Positions 1-11,014 of a DNA stretch of 64,000 bases are shown in pieces. The DNA is from Pseudarthrobacter equi (GTDB lineage Bacteria > Actinomycetota > Actinomycetes > Actinomycetales > Micrococcaceae), in NCBI RefSeq assembly GCF_900105535.1, contig NZ_LT629779.1, positions 3,348,001 through 3,412,000 of the forward strand, given 5' to 3'. Made by a program: the position numbers and the translations under genes. Below the pieces are notes generated by a model. That model saw only the letters and a program-made list of their open reading frames with translations, did not search any database and was not told where the DNA came from. Every line of letters begins with the position of its first letter. The stretch's first letter is position 1.

Positions 1-409
1 GGTCCGCGAGGTAGCCGAGCTTCCCGGCGGCGGCGTCCAGGATTCCCTCCGGGGTGAAGGTGCCCACGTGGAGTTCGTAGATCACCGAGCCGGTGAGTTC
101 CCTGCCCTTCCAGCCGGAATCCTGCCACGCGTACGCGGCGGGATCGAAGGTCCGGGACAGCTTGTGGACTCCCGCGGGTACCCGCCGGGACCGGGGGTCG
201 GGCAGCGGGTGGCTGTCGCCGTCGAGCTGGTAGCCGTAGTCCACTTCGCCCTCGGCCGGCGCGTCCGGGGCGGTCCACCAGCCTTCCGTGCCGGGCGCGG
301 TGTCCTTCTTCGCCATGGGGTACTCCCGGCCGCCCGCCACGAGGGTGACCGAGGAGGCGTCGGGTGCCCAGACGTCGAAGCGTTCGGGTCCTTGATTGAC
401 CAGGGTCAT
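1..409 (-). CDS. treZ: Malto-oligosyltrehalose trehalohydrolase, N-terminal part (cut by window edge)
   Basis: This enzyme hydrolyses the alpha-1,4 bond next to the terminal trehalosyl unit made by TreY and so releases free trehalose in the cytoplasm. Only the first 136 or so residues are present, and the frame runs off the left edge. The visible part has the N-terminal beta-sandwich typical of the family (FDVWAPDA near residue 11) and then the start of the GH13 catalytic domain ([14 protein letters not shown]). The ATG overlaps the treY stop by four bases (ATGA), which implies translational coupling in treX-treY-treZ. Identification rests on these motifs and on being next to treY. Confidence 0.9.
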   Translation of the reverse strand, partial: MTLVNQGPERFDVWAPDASSVTLVAGGREYPMAKKDTAPGTEGWWTAPDAPAEGEVDYGYQLDGDSHPLPDPRSRRVPAGVHKLSRTFDPAAYAWQDSGWKGRELTGSVIYELHVGTFTPEGILDAAAGKLGYLAD

Positions 410-2736
410 GCGTTTCCTCCATCCACAGGGACCAGCAGGGCCACCGGGTAGGTACCCAGCACGTCGGCTACCAACACGGTGCCCGCACCAAATTCGGCGC
501 CCGTCAGTTCGTCACGCATTGCAGCGGGAAGTTCGACGGCGGTATCGCGCCAGCCGCCCTCAGCGTCCAGGCCCGCAGGCAGCCGCGTTGCCAGGGTCAC
601 CGCCCCGGGTGTGCCGTCGGCCGTGCCGCGGGAGAACCCGAGCAGGTGTCCGGCTGCAGCACCGCTTGCCGTTATTGGGACGTAACCCTCAAAGAGCTCC
701 GGCCGGTCCCGCTTGAGGCGAAGCGCCCGCGCAGTGGCCAGGAGCTTGCTGGCTTCCGTGCCCGCTTCGGGCAACATGCCGGCGTCGATCTTGGCGAGCT
801 CCGCTTCCCGGAGTGCGAAGTCCACCGGCCGGCGGTTATCGGGATCGGTCAGGGACCGTTCCCAGAATTCGCTGCCCTGGTAGACGTCCGGAACGCCGGG
901 CATGGTCAGCTGGACCAGCTTGGCGGAGAGGGAGTTGGACGCTGCGAAGGCTTCAATGCGTGCCACGAAGTCCTCCATAACCTTGGCTACGCCGGCGTCG
1001 TCGAACACAGCATCCACGGCGGCCTTCACCCGCGACTCGAAGTCCTCGTCCGGGTCAGTCCACTTCGTGGAGTTGCCGGCTTCGCGGGCAGCCTTCTCGG
1101 CGTAGCCCTGCAGGCGTTCCCGGCTGGCTGGCCAGGCGCCGACGATGGCCTGCCACAGCAGGTTCTCGTAGGGGCCGTCCGGGATGGGAGCCAGCTTCCG
1201 GAGGGTGTCCAGCGTTGCGGCCCACTCCCCCGGCAGCTCGGCGATCACGGAGATCCGTGCCCGGGCGTCCTCGCTGCGCTTGGTGTCGTGCGTGGACATG
1301 GTGGTCATGGACAGCGGCAACTCATCCTGCCGCCGGCGCATCCGGTGATGGAACTCCTCCGGGGACACGGCGAACTCGGTGGGTTCTGCGCCCACCTCGG
1401 TCAGCGTGCCCAGCCGTGTGTAGCGGTAGAACGCAGTGTCCTCCACGCCCTTGGCCATCACCATGCCGGAGGTCTGCTGGAACCGGACGGCGATGGGGTT
1501 GGCCGGGTCCAGCAGCAGCGGGAGGAGCGTCCCGACTGCAACCGCGAGGTCCGGACGGTGTTCGGCGGCAGACTCGCAGGCTTCCTTGAGAACCTCGGCC
1601 CCGGTGGGCAGGTAGCTCCGGTAGACCGGGAAGGAGGCGATGACCTCGGCCAGGGCGTCGGCTGCTTCCTCCAGTGCCAGTCCGTGGGATTCCGGGACCA
1701 GCCGGGCCAGGCGCAGCACCTCGGAGCGGAGGATGCCGTCGGCGATCATCCGCTTGGTGCCGCGGATCATCTCCGCGTAGTCGGCGGCCTCGGGAGTGCC
1801 ACGCAACTCAGCGTCCAGCGCGTTCAGTGACTCTTCTCCGGCAGGATCCACGAACACCCGGTCCACGTCGGCGAGTGCGTCGTACCCGGTGGTGCCCTCG
1901 CAGGCGAAGTCCCCCGGCAGCACTTCGCCGGGTTCCAGGATCTTCTCCACCAGGACGTAGGCGCCGCCGGTGAGGTCCTTCAGCCACCGCAGGTAGCCGG
2001 CGGGGTCGGCCAGTCCGTCCGGGTGGTCGACGCGCAGGCCGTCCACCAGGCCTTCGGTGAACCAGCGGCCAACCTCGGCGTGGGCTTCTTCGAAGACGGC
2101 GGGAGTTTCCACCCGGATGCCGGCCAGGGTGGTCACCGCGAAGAAGCGGCGGTAGTTGAGCTCAGCGTCGGCGCGGCGCCAGTCCATCAGCTGGTAATGC
2201 TGGCGGCTGTGCACCTCCTGCGGGGAGTCCCCGTCGGAGTACGTCCCGTCGGCGAGGGGGAACCGGTGGTCGTAGTACCGGAGTTCCCCGTCCTTGATCT
2301 CCAGCTTGTCCAGGTCCGCGTCGGAGCCCAGCATCGGGAGCCGGACCTTGCCGCCGCCCACTTCCCAGTCGACGTCGAACGCTTCCGCGTACCGTGACCC
2401 GCGGCCCTCCTTCAGGAGTGACCACCACCAGGGGTTCTGCGCCGGGGTGGCGACGCCCACGTGGTTGGGCACGATGTCCACCAGGACACCCATGCCGTGC
2501 TCGCGGGCTGCGCGGGAAAGGGCCAGCAGCCCTTCCGGGCCACCGCGCTCGGGGTCGACGGCGGAGGGGTCGGTCACGTCGTAGCCGTGGTCCGAGCCCT
2601 GCTCCGCCGTGAGGATCGGCGACAGGTAAACCCAGTCCACGCCGAGCGACTTCAGGTACGGGACCTTCTCGGCGGCATCGAACAGGGTGAAGCTGCTGCG
2701 GATCTGCAGGCGATAGGTGGAGGCGGGCGTCCTCAT
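406..2736 (-). CDS. treY: Malto-oligosyltrehalose synthase
   Basis: The 776-residue protein is a GH13 transglucosylase that turns the reducing-end alpha-1,4 bond of maltodextrins into an alpha,alpha-1,1 bond, the first step of the TreY-TreZ route. Visible family motifs are the N-terminal STYRLQ and WVYLSPIL, the first conserved GH13 region VDIVPNHVG, the catalytic region [13 protein letters not shown] and the downstream VEKILEPGE. Length fits the usual 700-800 residues. Its start overlaps the treX stop and its stop overlaps the treZ start, both by four bases, so the three genes form one coupled operon. Confidence 0.95.
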   Translation of the reverse strand: MRTPASTYRLQIRSSFTLFDAAEKVPYLKSLGVDWVYLSPILTAEQGSDHGYDVTDPSAVDPERGGPEGLLALSRAAREHGMGVLVDIVPNHVGVATPAQNPWWWSLLKEGRGSRYAEAFDVDWEVGGGKVRLPMLGSDADLDKLEIKDGELRYYDHRFPLADGTYSDGDSPQEVHSRQHYQLMDWRRADAELNYRRFFAVTTLAGIRVETPAVFEEAHAEVGRWFTEGLVDGLRVDHPDGLADPAGYLRWLKDLTGGAYVLVEKILEPGEVLPGDFACEGTTGYDALADVDRVFVDPAGEESLNALDAELRGTPEAADYAEMIRGTKRMIADGILRSEVLRLARLVPESHGLALEEAADALAEVIASFPVYRSYLPTGAEVLKEACESAAEHRPDLAVAVGTLLPLLLDPANPIAVRFQQTSGMVMAKGVEDTAFYRYTRLGTLTEVGAEPTEFAVSPEEFHHRMRRRQDELPLSMTTMSTHDTKRSEDARARISVIAELPGEWAATLDTLRKLAPIPDGPYENLLWQAIVGAWPASRERLQGYAEKAAREAGNSTKWTDPDEDFESRVKAAVDAVFDDAGVAKVMEDFVARIEAFAASNSLSAKLVQLTMPGVPDVYQGSEFWERSLTDPDNRRPVDFALREAELAKIDAGMLPEAGTEASKLLATARALRLKRDRPELFEGYVPITASGAAAGHLLGFSRGTADGTPGAVTLATRLPAGLDAEGGWRDTAVELPAAMRDELTGAEFGAGTVLVADVLGTYPVALLVPVDGGNA

Positions 2737-4991
2737 GCCTGGGTTTCCTTATCGGCGCCCGTTGCCCTTGCCTCGCTCGCTTCAGCAGCCTTGGTCTGGG
2801 CTTCCACCATCTCCTCCTGGGCTTCCTCCTGCTCGGCCATGGAGGCCAGGGAGGCTGCCGCGGACAGATCCACTTCGGCCTCGGGGCCCGAGTAGGCGCG
2901 CAGAACCACCATGGACTTGGCGTCCAGCGTCAGCGTTGCACCGGCCTTGAGGGGTTCGTAGGCGTCTGCCTGGGCTGCGGTGTCGATCAGGACCTCCCAG
3001 TACTGCGAGTACTCGTCGGAGGGCAGGAGGAAGTCCACCTCGTCGTCGTGGGCGTTGAACGCCATGATGAAGCTGTCGTCGGTGATGCGGCGGCCCCGGG
3101 AGTCCTGCTCCTGGATTCCGTCACCGTTGTAGAAGACACCGATGGTCCGGCCAAAGCCGCTGCCCCAGTCCTCGGGCAGCATTTCGGTGCCGTCGGTCTT
3201 CAGCCAGACGATGTCGGGCAGCTTTTCGCCCTCGCCACGGCGGACGGGACGGCCATCGAAGAAGCGGCTGCGGCGGAACGTGGGGTGGTCGCGCCGGAGC
3301 TTGGACACGAACGCCGTGAACTCCACCAGGGGCTGGTCCATGGCTTCCCAGTGCACCCAGCTGAGCTCGGAGTCCTGGCAGTAGGTGTTGTTGTTGCCCT
3401 GCTGCGTGCGGCCCAGTTCGTCGCCGTGCAGGACCATCGGCACGCCCTGGGAGAGCAGCAGGGTGGCGATGAAGTTCCGCTGCTGGCGGGCGCGCAGGGT
3501 CAGCACCTTCTCGTCGTCGGTGTCACCTTCCTCGCCGCAGTTCCAGGACCGGTTGTGCGATTCGCCGTCGTTGTTGCCTTCGCCGTTGGCTTCGTTGTGC
3601 TTCTCGTTATAGGAGACCAGGTCCCGCATGGTGAAGCCGTCGTGGGCGGTGACGAAGTTGATGGAGGCGACCGGGCGGCGCGCGGAGCTCTCGTAGAGGT
3701 CGGCGGAGCCGGTGAGGCGGGAAGCGAATTCCCCCAGCGTTGACGGCTCGCCGCGCCAGAAGTCACGGACGGTGTCGCGGTACTTTCCGTTCCATTCCGT
3801 CCACTGCGGCGGGAAGTTGCCCACCTGGTAGCCGCCGGGGCCAACGTCCCAGGGCTCGGCGATCAGCTTGACCTGGGAAACGATGGGGTCCTGCTGGATG
3901 AGTTCGAAGAACGTTGAAAGCTTGTCCACGTCATAGAACTCGCGGGCCAGGGTGGAGGCGAGGTCGAAGCGGAAGCCGTCAACGTGCATCTCGGTAACCC
4001 AGTAGCGCAGGGAGTCCATCAGCAGCTGCAGCGAGTGCGGGTGGCGGACGTTGAGCGAGTTGCCCGTGCCGGTGTAGTCCATGTAGTGCTTGAGATCGTT
4101 GTCCACCAGCCGGTAATACGCCTGGTTGTCGATGCCCTTGAAGGACAGGGTGGGGCCCAGGTGGTTGCCCTCAGCGGTGTGGTTGTACACGACGTCGAGG
4201 ATGACTTCGATGCCGGCCCGGTGCAGGTCACGGACCATGGCCTTGAATTCCTGAACCTGGTGCCCCACGTCGCCGGTAGAGCTGTAGGTGTTCTGCGGCG
4301 CGAAGAAGCCGATGGTGTTGTAGCCCCAGTAGTTGTTGAGGCCCTTCTCCTGCAGGGTGCCGTCGTTGACGAACTGGTGCACCGGCATGAGCTCGATGGC
4401 CGTGACGCCGAGCTTCTTCAGGTGCTCGATGACGGCGGGGTGGGCCACGCCTGCGTAGGTGCCGCGCTGCTCTTCGGGGATCTCCGGGTGCAGCTCGGTG
4501 AGGCCCTTGACGTGCGCCTCGTAAATGACGGACTGGTGGTACGGGACGCGGAGCTGCCGGTCGCCGTCCCATTCGAAGAACGGGTTGATGACCACGCCGT
4601 GCATGGTGTGCGCGGCCGAGTCGGCGTCGTTGCGCGAATCCGGATCACCGAACTCGTAGGAGAAGAGGGACGGGTCCCAGTCGATTTCGCCCTGGATGGC
4701 TTTCGCGTAGGGGTCCATCAGGAGCTTGTTCGGGTTGAAGCGGCTGCCGTTGGCGGGCTCGTACGGTCCGTGGACGCGGTAGCCGTACTTCTGGCCGGGC
4801 TGGATGTGCGGCAGGTAGCAATGCCAAACGTAGCCGTCCACCTCGGTCAGTTCGATCCGCGTTTCGGTCAGATCGTCAGCCAGGAGGCAGAGTTCCACCC
4901 GTTCGGCCTGTTCGCTGAACAGTGCGAAATTGGTGCCGGTGCCGTCAAAGGTAGCTCCCAGCGGGTAGGCAGTTCCAGGCCAGACTTCCAT
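2733..4991 (-). CDS. treX: Glycogen debranching enzyme (isoamylase type)
   Basis: This GH13 debranching enzyme cleaves alpha-1,6 branches of glycogen and supplies linear maltodextrins to TreY. The 752-residue call starts at [12 protein letters not shown]. An in-frame ATG 36 bases upstream exists, but AGGAG sits four bases before the chosen ATG and nothing comparable precedes the other. Visible are an N-terminal CBM48-like domain ([14 protein letters not shown]), [10 protein letters not shown], the nucleophile region [14 protein letters not shown] and TAHDGF. A Glu/Ala-rich tail of about 40 residues follows the last domain. The gene could be called glgX; its place ahead of treY and treZ favours treX. 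Confidence 0.92.
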   Translation of the reverse strand: MEVWPGTAYPLGATFDGTGTNFALFSEQAERVELCLLADDLTETRIELTEVDGYVWHCYLPHIQPGQKYGYRVHGPYEPANGSRFNPNKLLMDPYAKAIQGEIDWDPSLFSYEFGDPDSRNDADSAAHTMHGVVINPFFEWDGDRQLRVPYHQSVIYEAHVKGLTELHPEIPEEQRGTYAGVAHPAVIEHLKKLGVTAIELMPVHQFVNDGTLQEKGLNNYWGYNTIGFFAPQNTYSSTGDVGHQVQEFKAMVRDLHRAGIEVILDVVYNHTAEGNHLGPTLSFKGIDNQAYYRLVDNDLKHYMDYTGTGNSLNVRHPHSLQLLMDSLRYWVTEMHVDGFRFDLASTLAREFYDVDKLSTFFELIQQDPIVSQVKLIAEPWDVGPGGYQVGNFPPQWTEWNGKYRDTVRDFWRGEPSTLGEFASRLTGSADLYESSARRPVASINFVTAHDGFTMRDLVSYNEKHNEANGEGNNDGESHNRSWNCGEEGDTDDEKVLTLRARQQRNFIATLLLSQGVPMVLHGDELGRTQQGNNNTYCQDSELSWVHWEAMDQPLVEFTAFVSKLRRDHPTFRRSRFFDGRPVRRGEGEKLPDIVWLKTDGTEMLPEDWGSGFGRTIGVFYNGDGIQEQDSRGRRITDDSFIMAFNAHDDEVDFLLPSDEYSQYWEVLIDTAAQADAYEPLKAGATLTLDAKSMVVLRAYSGPEAEVDLSAAASLASMAEQEEAQEEMVEAQTKAAEASEARATGADKETQA

Positions 4992-5060
4992 CGTGCTCCT
5001 CATTTGTTGGTCAGCAGCAGACGGCATCGGAACGCCCCTACTGCCGGTGCGAACTAATGC

Positions 5061-6671
5061 CTACCGTAATGGTTGGCTGTGACTATTACGTTTCCAGGCT
5101 CCAGAGTTACTAAGCATGCTGACTTTACCCCAGATTTCGGGTATGGCGTCCGGCACCGCACCTGCGGTGATCGGACCGCCGGATCGCGCGTCCGACGCCG
5201 CCCTCCCGGCGATGCCGTGCAGCGCAGCTCCCAGCGCGGCCAGCGCAGCCCAGCGGCCGTCGTCGTCGATGCCCAGGAGGCGGAAACGGTCGACGGCGGG
5301 ACCCGCCTGCGCGAGCAGGGCACCGATGACGCCGGCCAGCACGTCGCCGCTGCCGGCAGTGGCAAGCCAGGGCGTGCCGTCCGCCTGGCTGAAGGCTCCG
5401 CCGCCGGGCCCGGCCACCAACGTGGCGGGACCTTTCAACAGGACGGTGGCCCCGGTGAGGCCGGCAGCCTTGCGGACGGCCTCGAAGGTGGCGGCTTCCA
5501 CGGCCTCACGGTCGCCGAACCGGGCGTCGGCTTCGCCTTCCAAGCGCTTCAGCAGCGCGGCGAGCTCACCGGCGTGCGGGGTCAGCACCACATGCGGTGC
5601 GAGCTTTTGGGGCAGCGCCGGCAGCGCGCCGGCGTCGGCCACAACGGGCAGGCCGGTTTCGATGGCATCGCCAGCCCGTGCCAGCTGTTCGTGGTCCTCC
5701 GGCCCCATGCCCGGGCCCACCAGCCAGGCCTGCACCCGGTTGTCCGCCACGGATCCGTCGCTGCACACCACTTCGGGGCATGACTGCCGCACCAGGTCAG
5801 CCACCTCGGGCGGGCCGAGATACCGGACCATGCCCACACCGGCGGCAAGTGCCCCGCGGCAAGCCAGCACGGCAGCGCCCGGATACTGCACGGAGCCGGC
5901 CACGATGCCCAGAACCCCGCGCGAGTATTTGTGTGCCCGCCGGGCAGGATGCGGTAAAAGTCCGGAGAGCTCTGCCTCCCCGAGACGGCGGAGGACCGGA
6001 GCGGGCAGGTGTTCTTCGATGCCGATGGGTACCACGTGCACCCTGCCGGCATGGTCAGCACCGGGGTCAGCCAGCAGGCCCGCCTTGGCTCCGCCGAACG
6101 TCACCGTCAGGTCGGCGGGCAGCACCGGCCCGGCAGCCTTGCCGGTATCCGCGTTCACGCCGCTGGGCAGGTCGCAGGCCACCACGAACCCGTCGCCGCC
6201 GGCAGGGTGGCGCGCCTCAAGGACGGCTTCAACTAACGTGGCAGCACTCCCCCGCAGCCCGCCGTTCGCGCCGGTGCCCAGGATGGCGTCAATGACGACG
6301 CCGGCACGCAGGGTTTCCGCGGCGAGCGGCTCGAGTGCGAGTTCGGTCAGTTCCTCCGCACGGCCGCCGGCGCGTTTGAAGGCAGCAAGCGCCGCCGGGT
6401 GGGCCGCACCGCCGGTGAGGACCGCCGTCGTACGCATCCCGCGAGCGGCGAGGAAAGCTGCGGCGTAGAGGCCGTCGCCGCCGTTGTTGCCTTTGCCTGC
6501 CAGCACCACCAGGCGGGTGCCGTAGATGCGGCGCCCCCGGGAGCGCAGTTCGGTGATGACCGCGTTGGCGAGGCCGTGGGCAGCGCGCTGCATCAGGACG
6601 TCACCGCGGCCGGCATCGAGGAGCGGCTCCTCGGCGGCACGGACCTGTGTTCCGCTGTAGGCGTTGATCAT
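5061..6671 (-). CDS. nnr: Bifunctional NAD(P)H-hydrate epimerase / ADP-dependent dehydratase
   Basis: The 536-residue fusion repairs damaged hydrated NAD(P)H. The N-terminal YjeF_N epimerase (about residues 1-215, with LAGKGNNGGDGLYAA) interconverts R and S forms. The C-terminal ribokinase-like dehydratase (about 225-515, with the signature TAGSGDVLAGV) removes water using ADP. Length matches the fused family. The last 20 residues (from SMLSNSGAW) look like a non-conserved tail and overlap the region that must contain the treX promoter. It follows acpS by 29 bases in a glmS-acpS-nnr unit. The symbol nnrED would serve equally. Confidence 0.9.
   Translation of the reverse strand: MINAYSGTQVRAAEEPLLDAGRGDVLMQRAAHGLANAVITELRSRGRRIYGTRLVVLAGKGNNGGDGLYAAAFLAARGMRTTAVLTGGAAHPAALAAFKRAGGRAEELTELALEPLAAETLRAGVVIDAILGTGANGGLRGSAATLVEAVLEARHPAGGDGFVVACDLPSGVNADTGKAAGPVLPADLTVTFGGAKAGLLADPGADHAGRVHVVPIGIEEHLPAPVLRRLGEAELSGLLPHPARRAHKYSRGVLGIVAGSVQYPGAAVLACRGALAAGVGMVRYLGPPEVADLVRQSCPEVVCSDGSVADNRVQAWLVGPGMGPEDHEQLARAGDAIETGLPVVADAGALPALPQKLAPHVVLTPHAGELAALLKRLEGEADARFGDREAVEAATFEAVRKAAGLTGATVLLKGPATLVAGPGGGAFSQADGTPWLATAGSGDVLAGVIGALLAQAGPAVDRFRLLGIDDDGRWAALAALGAALHGIAGRAASDARSGGPITAGAVPDAIPEIWGKVSMLSNSGAWKRNSHSQPLR
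5065..5090. promoter_or_regulatory. Inverted repeat upstream of treX (possible operator)
   Basis: CGTAAT at 5065-5070 and ATTACG at 5085-5090 are perfect inverted half-sites whose centres are 20 bp apart, about two helical turns. They overlap the 3-prime end of nnr and lie 75-100 bp ahead of the treX start. A dimeric repressor or activator of the trehalose operon could bind here, but six-base half-sites can occur by chance. Confidence 0.25.
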
Positions 6672-6700
6672 CGTCTGGGGTCCCTGCGGGCGGGGCCGGG

Positions 6701-7048
6701 TCAGCCTTCGGCCACGACCGTTGCCGTGGCGATGCCGCCGTCGTGGCTGATGGACAGGTGCCAGCGCTTGACGCCCTTTGCCTCCGCCACTGCCAGGACC
6801 GTGCCCTTGACCTGCACGGTGGGCCCGTTGTGGTCCAGGCCGATCCAGCAGTCCTGCCAGTTCATGCCTGCAGGCGCGCCAAGGACCTTGGCCACGGCTT
6901 CCTTGGCGGCGAACCTGGCAGCCAGGGACCGGGTGTTGAGCTCGCGCTCGGCGGGCACGAACAGCCGGTCCCGAAGGCCCGGTGTCCGTTCCAGCTGGCG
7001 GCCGAACCGCTCGATGTCTACTACGTCTACCCCAATGCCAACGATCAT
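6701..7048 (-). CDS. acpS: Holo-[acyl-carrier-protein] synthase
   Basis: AcpS moves the 4-phosphopantetheine arm from CoA onto a serine of acyl carrier protein, which activates fatty acid synthesis. The 115-residue length is typical. The two Mg-binding motifs are intact: [12 protein letters not shown] (Asp8) and [13 protein letters not shown] (Glu50), followed by the late LSISHDGG. It starts four bases after the glmS stop and precedes nnr, a neighbourhood common in actinobacteria. CoA for this reaction depends on coaA, which lies divergently just beyond glmS. Confidence 0.95.
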   Translation of the reverse strand: MIVGIGVDVVDIERFGRQLERTPGLRDRLFVPAERELNTRSLAARFAAKEAVAKVLGAPAGMNWQDCWIGLDHNGPTVQVKGTVLAVAEAKGVKRWHLSISHDGGIATATVVAEG

Positions 7049-7052
7049 GGGA

Positions 7053-8945
7053 CTACTCTACGGTGACGCTCTTGGCGAGGTTGCGCGGCTGGTCCACGTC
7101 GTAGCCCTTTGCTGCGGCGAGTTCCGCGGCGAAGATCTGCAGCGGCACGGTGGTCAGCAGCGGCATCAGCAGCGTGGGCGTTTCCGGGACGTAGAAGACG
7201 TGCTCGGCGTAGGCCTTCACGGCTTCATCGCCTTCCTCGGCGATCACCAGGGTCCGGGCGCCGCGGGCGCGGATTTCCTGGATGTTGGAGACCACTTTGG
7301 CATGCAGCGAATCGCGGCCGCGCGGGGACGGGACCACCACGAACACCGGCTGGCCCTCGTCGATCAGGGCGATCGGGCCGTGCTTGAGCTCGCCGGCTGC
7401 GAAACCTTCGGCGTGGATGTACGCGATTTCCTTGAGCTTCAGCGCACCTTCCAGGGCCACCGGGTAGCCCACGTGCCGGCCCAGGAACAGCACCGACTTC
7501 TCGTCCGCCATGGACCGGGCCAGTTCCCGCAGGGGGCCGGCGTTGTCCAGGATGGTCTGGATCTTGTCCGGGATCTTGGCCAGGTCCGCGAGGACGTCCT
7601 TGATCTGGCCGGAGAAGATGTTCCCGCGCAGCTGCGCCAGGTACAGGCCGAGCAGGTACGCGGCCGTGATCTGGGCCAGGAACGCCTTCGTGGACGCCAC
7701 GGCGATCTCCGGGCCGGCGTGCGTGTACAGCACAGCATCGGATTCACGCGGGATGGTGGACCCGTTGGTGTTACAGATCGAGATGGTCTTCGCACCCTGC
7801 TCGCGGGCGTACCGGACAGCCATCAGGGTGTCCATGGTCTCGCCGGACTGGGAGATGGACACCACCAGGGTGTTCTCGTCCAGGATCGGGTCCCGGTACC
7901 GGAACTCGTGCGCCAGCTCCACCTCGGTGGGGATCCGGCACCAGTTCTCAATGGCGTACTTGGCCACCGTGCCGGCGTACGCGGCGGTGCCGCAGGCCAG
8001 CACCACGATCTTGTTGACCTGCTTGAGCAGCTCGGGGTCGATCCGCAGCTCGCTCAGGGTCAGCTTGCCCTCCAGGTCCGAGCGGCCCAGCAGGGTCTGC
8101 GCCACGGCGTCGGGCTGGTCATGGATTTCCTTCTCCATGAACGAGGAGAAGCCGCCCTTCTTCGCCGAGGCCGGGTCCCAGTCAACGTGGTATTCCTTGC
8201 CCTCGGCCGGGTTGCCGAAGAAGTCAGTGATTTCCACCGAGTCGGCGGTGATGGTGACAATCTGGTCCTGGCCCAGCTCCACCGCGCGGCGGGTGTAATC
8301 GATGAACCCGGACACGTCCGAGCCCAGGAAGTTCTCCCCCTCACCCAGGCCCACCACCAGCGGTGAGTTACGGCGGGCAGCAACCACCACGTCGGGCTGG
8401 TCCGCGTGGACAGCCAGCAGCGTGAAGGCGCCCTCGAGGCGCTGGCAGGCCAGTTCCATGGCCTTGGTCAGGCCTCCGTTGGAGACGTCCCCGCCCAACT
8501 GGTTCCGGAAAATGTCCGCCAGCAGCGCGGCAGCAACCTCGGTGTCCGTCTCGGACAGGAAGGTCACACCCTTCTCCACCAGCTCGAGCTTGAGCTCGGC
8601 AAAGTTTTCGATGATGCCGTTGTGGATCACGGCCAGCTTCCCGCCATCAGCCAGGTGCGGGTGCGCGTTACGGTCCGTGGGGCCGCCATGGGTGGCCCAG
8701 CGCGTGTGGCCGATGCCGGTCAGGGTCTCCGGCAGGGGACGCTCCTCCAGCTCAGCCAGCAGGTTGCTCAGCTTCCCGGACTTCTTCCGCGACTCGATCA
8801 CACCATCCGAGACCACAGCAACGCCCGCCGAGTCATAACCGCGGTACTCCAGCCGGCGAAGCCCCTCAAGGACAACGTCCAAAGCACTGTGACCATTAAC
8901 AGCGCCGTCAACAGAACGGCCTACATAACCCACGATTCCACACAT
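7053..8945 (-). CDS. glmS: Glutamine-fructose-6-phosphate aminotransferase (isomerizing)
   Basis: GlmS makes glucosamine-6-phosphate from fructose-6-phosphate and glutamine, the entry to UDP-GlcNAc and peptidoglycan. The 630-residue protein has the N-terminal MCGIVGYVG whose cysteine is the glutaminase nucleophile after Met removal, the class-II amidotransferase HTRWATHG, two SIS domains (SQSGETMDT, and [10 protein letters not shown]) and the C-terminal LAKSVTVE. GlmM, the next enzyme, is also in this window. The 134 bp upstream are shared with the divergent coaA. No glmS ribozyme is expected in this phylum and the upstream region is too short for one. Confidence 0.97.
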   Translation of the reverse strand: MCGIVGYVGRSVDGAVNGHSALDVVLEGLRRLEYRGYDSAGVAVVSDGVIESRKKSGKLSNLLAELEERPLPETLTGIGHTRWATHGGPTDRNAHPHLADGGKLAVIHNGIIENFAELKLELVEKGVTFLSETDTEVAAALLADIFRNQLGGDVSNGGLTKAMELACQRLEGAFTLLAVHADQPDVVVAARRNSPLVVGLGEGENFLGSDVSGFIDYTRRAVELGQDQIVTITADSVEITDFFGNPAEGKEYHVDWDPASAKKGGFSSFMEKEIHDQPDAVAQTLLGRSDLEGKLTLSELRIDPELLKQVNKIVVLACGTAAYAGTVAKYAIENWCRIPTEVELAHEFRYRDPILDENTLVVSISQSGETMDTLMAVRYAREQGAKTISICNTNGSTIPRESDAVLYTHAGPEIAVASTKAFLAQITAAYLLGLYLAQLRGNIFSGQIKDVLADLAKIPDKIQTILDNAGPLRELARSMADEKSVLFLGRHVGYPVALEGALKLKEIAYIHAEGFAAGELKHGPIALIDEGQPVFVVVPSPRGRDSLHAKVVSNIQEIRARGARTLVIAEEGDEAVKAYAEHVFYVPETPTLLMPLLTTVPLQIFAAELAAAKGYDVDQPRNLAKSVTVE

Positions 8946-9079
8946 AGCCTCAAGAGTATCGGGTGGGAACTGGTTGCTTGTAACCCGGAACCGTATCTTG
9001 AGCCCTTCTTGCCCGTCCCGCCGCGCCCCGGAGCCGCTTCCATTTCGCTATGCGCGGAGTGCGGGGCAGAATCTCTAAC

Positions 9080-10045
9080 GTGACTTTGCAACGCAACGAG
9101 GCGAACGGGGAGGGTGCCTCCCCGTTCGTGGAACTGGACCGGCAGACCTGGTCCAGGCTGGCAGCACAGATGGAGCAACCCCTTAACGAAGAGGATATTG
9201 TCCGCCTGCGCGGCCTTGGCGATCCCCTGGACATGAAGGAAATCCGCGAGGTCTATCTTCCGCTGTCCCGCCTCCTGCACCTCTATGTGGAAGCTGCGGG
9301 CCAGTTGCACGCGGCCACCACCACCTTCCTGGGCGAACAGACCCAGCGCACCCCGTTCGTCATCGGCGTTGCCGGGTCGGTTGCCGTGGGCAAGTCAACC
9401 ATTGCGCGCGTGCTGCGGGAGATGCTCCGGCGCTGGCCCGGTACACCCAATGTGGAGCTCATCACCACCGACGGCTTCCTGTATCCCCTGGCCGAGCTCA
9501 AGCGGCGGCAGTTGCTGGACCGGAAGGGTTTCCCGGAGTCCTATGACCGGCGGGCGCTGCTGCGGTTCGTGAGCGAGATCAAGGGCGGGGCCGAGGAAGT
9601 CCACGCACCCTGGTACTCGCATGTCACGTACGACATCGTTCCCGAAAAGGAAGTAGTGGTCCGCCGGCCAGACGTCCTCATTGTCGAAGGCCTGAACGTG
9701 CTGGCTCCGGCGCGCCCGAGGCATGACGGCCGGCAGGGGTTGGCGCTGAGCGACTTCTTCGACTTCTCCATCTATGTGGACGCCAAGACTTCCTATATCG
9801 AGGAGTGGTACGTGGACCGGTTCCGGAAGCTGCGGACCACGGCGTTCGCGCAGCCGGAGTCCTACTTCCACCGGTATGCCAGCCTGTCCGATGACGAGGC
9901 GGAGAGCACCGCCCGGGACATTTGGAAGCGGATCAACGAGCCCAACTTGGAGGAGAACGTCCTTCCCACCAGGGGCCGGGCCCAGCTGGTGCTCACCAAG
10001 GACTCCGACCACACCATCCGCCGGATGCTCCTCAGGAAGGTTTAG
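9080..10045 (+). CDS. coaA: Type I pantothenate kinase
   Basis: CoaA phosphorylates pantothenate, the first and regulated step of coenzyme A synthesis. Called from a GTG, the 321-residue protein matches the usual bacterial length (about 310-320). It has the P-loop [12 protein letters not shown], the TTDGFLYP substrate segment and VEGLNVL. An in-frame ATG lies 30 bases upstream at 9050. Neither start has a strong ribosome site; the GTG was chosen for family length. It is transcribed divergently from glmS, and the next gene starts five bases after its stop, suggesting cotranscription. Confidence 0.92.
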   Translation: MTLQRNEANGEGASPFVELDRQTWSRLAAQMEQPLNEEDIVRLRGLGDPLDMKEIREVYLPLSRLLHLYVEAAGQLHAATTTFLGEQTQRTPFVIGVAGSVAVGKSTIARVLREMLRRWPGTPNVELITTDGFLYPLAELKRRQLLDRKGFPESYDRRALLRFVSEIKGGAEEVHAPWYSHVTYDIVPEKEVVVRRPDVLIVEGLNVLAPARPRHDGRQGLALSDFFDFSIYVDAKTSYIEEWYVDRFRKLRTTAFAQPESYFHRYASLSDDEAESTARDIWKRINEPNLEENVLPTRGRAQLVLTKDSDHTIRRMLLRKV

Positions 10046-10050
10046 CACAG

Positions 10051-10923
10051 GTGTGCCACAACTGCGCTGCGTCAGCCGTAACGGCCAGCCGCCGGAGCTT
10101 CGCCCGCTTCCTCGCCGTGGGGGCCGGGCTGACTGTACTCACCGCCTGCACGCCCGGCGCACCGGAGGCCGCGGCGCCGTCGTCGGCCCCGCCATCTTCT
10201 TCCCCGGTTCCGTCCCCGACGGCGGCGGGCACCCCGGTTGCCGCACCTGAGGCAGCGACGGTGGCCGGCACGCCGCCGGAACCTTCCGCATCCCCTTCAC
10301 CGTCTGCGGCGCTCCCCCGCCAGTTTTCCCTGACGGATCCTGCCAGCCCGTGGGTAGTGGTCAACAAGCACCGGCCGCTGGCCCCCGCTGACTATGCGCC
10401 GGCGGACTTGGTGAGTCCCGCCGTCGGGATCTCCGCGTCCGGTGAGTCCGCGCTGCTGAACAGTACGACGGCGGCAGCGGCCGAGGCGATGTTCGCGGCT
10501 GCGGCGCGGGACGGCGTGGTAATGGTCCTGGCCAGCGGGTACCGCTCCTATGCCACGCAGGTGTCCACGTACAACGGGTATGTGGCCGCGCGCGGTCAGG
10601 CGGACGCAGACACCGCCAGCGCCCGGCCGGGCTACTCGGAGCATCAGACGGGATGGTCCTTCGATATTGCCGACGGCGGCGGAGCGTGCGCCTTCCAGCC
10701 GTGCTTCGCAGAGCAGCCCGCCGCCGTGTGGGCGAAAGCCAACGCCCACCGGTTCGGTTTCGTGGTGCGGTACCCGTGGATGTTCCATGAAACCACCGGG
10801 TACTACTACGAGCCGTGGCACCTGCGGTACATCGGCGTCGAGGCGGCCACGGACATGTCCGCACGCGGCATTGTCACGCTCGAGGAGTACTTTGGCGTGG
10901 GGGCGGCACCGGGGTACCCCTAA
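10051..10923 (+). CDS. D-alanyl-D-alanine carboxypeptidase, VanY/LAS family, probable Tat lipoprotein
   Basis: This predicted zinc D,D-carboxypeptidase trims the terminal D-Ala of peptidoglycan stem peptides outside the membrane. The GTG start has AGGAAGG about ten bases upstream. The signal has a twin-arginine-like SRRSFA, a hydrophobic stretch and the lipobox LTAC, so a lipid-anchored protein is likely. A Pro/Ser/Ala-rich linker of about 60 residues follows. The catalytic domain shows SGYRSY, the metal-binding SEHQTGWSFD (His198, Asp205) and EPWHLRY (Glu254, His257), all intact. Length is 290 residues. It follows coaA directly and precedes mscL. Confidence 0.88.
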   Translation: MCHNCAASAVTASRRSFARFLAVGAGLTVLTACTPGAPEAAAPSSAPPSSSPVPSPTAAGTPVAAPEAATVAGTPPEPSASPSPSAALPRQFSLTDPASPWVVVNKHRPLAPADYAPADLVSPAVGISASGESALLNSTTAAAAEAMFAAAARDGVVMVLASGYRSYATQVSTYNGYVAARGQADADTASARPGYSEHQTGWSFDIADGGGACAFQPCFAEQPAAVWAKANAHRFGFVVRYPWMFHETTGYYYEPWHLRYIGVEAATDMSARGIVTLEEYFGVGAAPGYP

Positions 10924-11014
10924 CGGACAATGCGGCCGCCAAGTTCCCAACACGGTTCAAAATTGGGGGCTTGGGTTCACACGGGGTTAACAGACGTGGG
11001 CTAGCTTGGAACTC

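Noticed and set aside
646..1830. Long plus-strand open frame opposite treY
   Set aside because: It is the GC-rich shadow of treY; the translation is low in family features and the minus strand encodes a full TreY.
3984..5057. Long plus-strand open frame opposite treX
   Set aside because: Val- and Gly-rich shadow of treX with no ribosome site or recognizable domain.
6399..8366. 655-codon plus-strand open frame across nnr, acpS and glmS
   Set aside because: It spans three well-supported minus-strand genes in an antisense frame; high GC explains its length.
8946..9079. glmS ribozyme
   Set aside because: The space upstream of glmS is only 134 bp, shared with coaA, and this ribozyme is not expected in actinobacteria.
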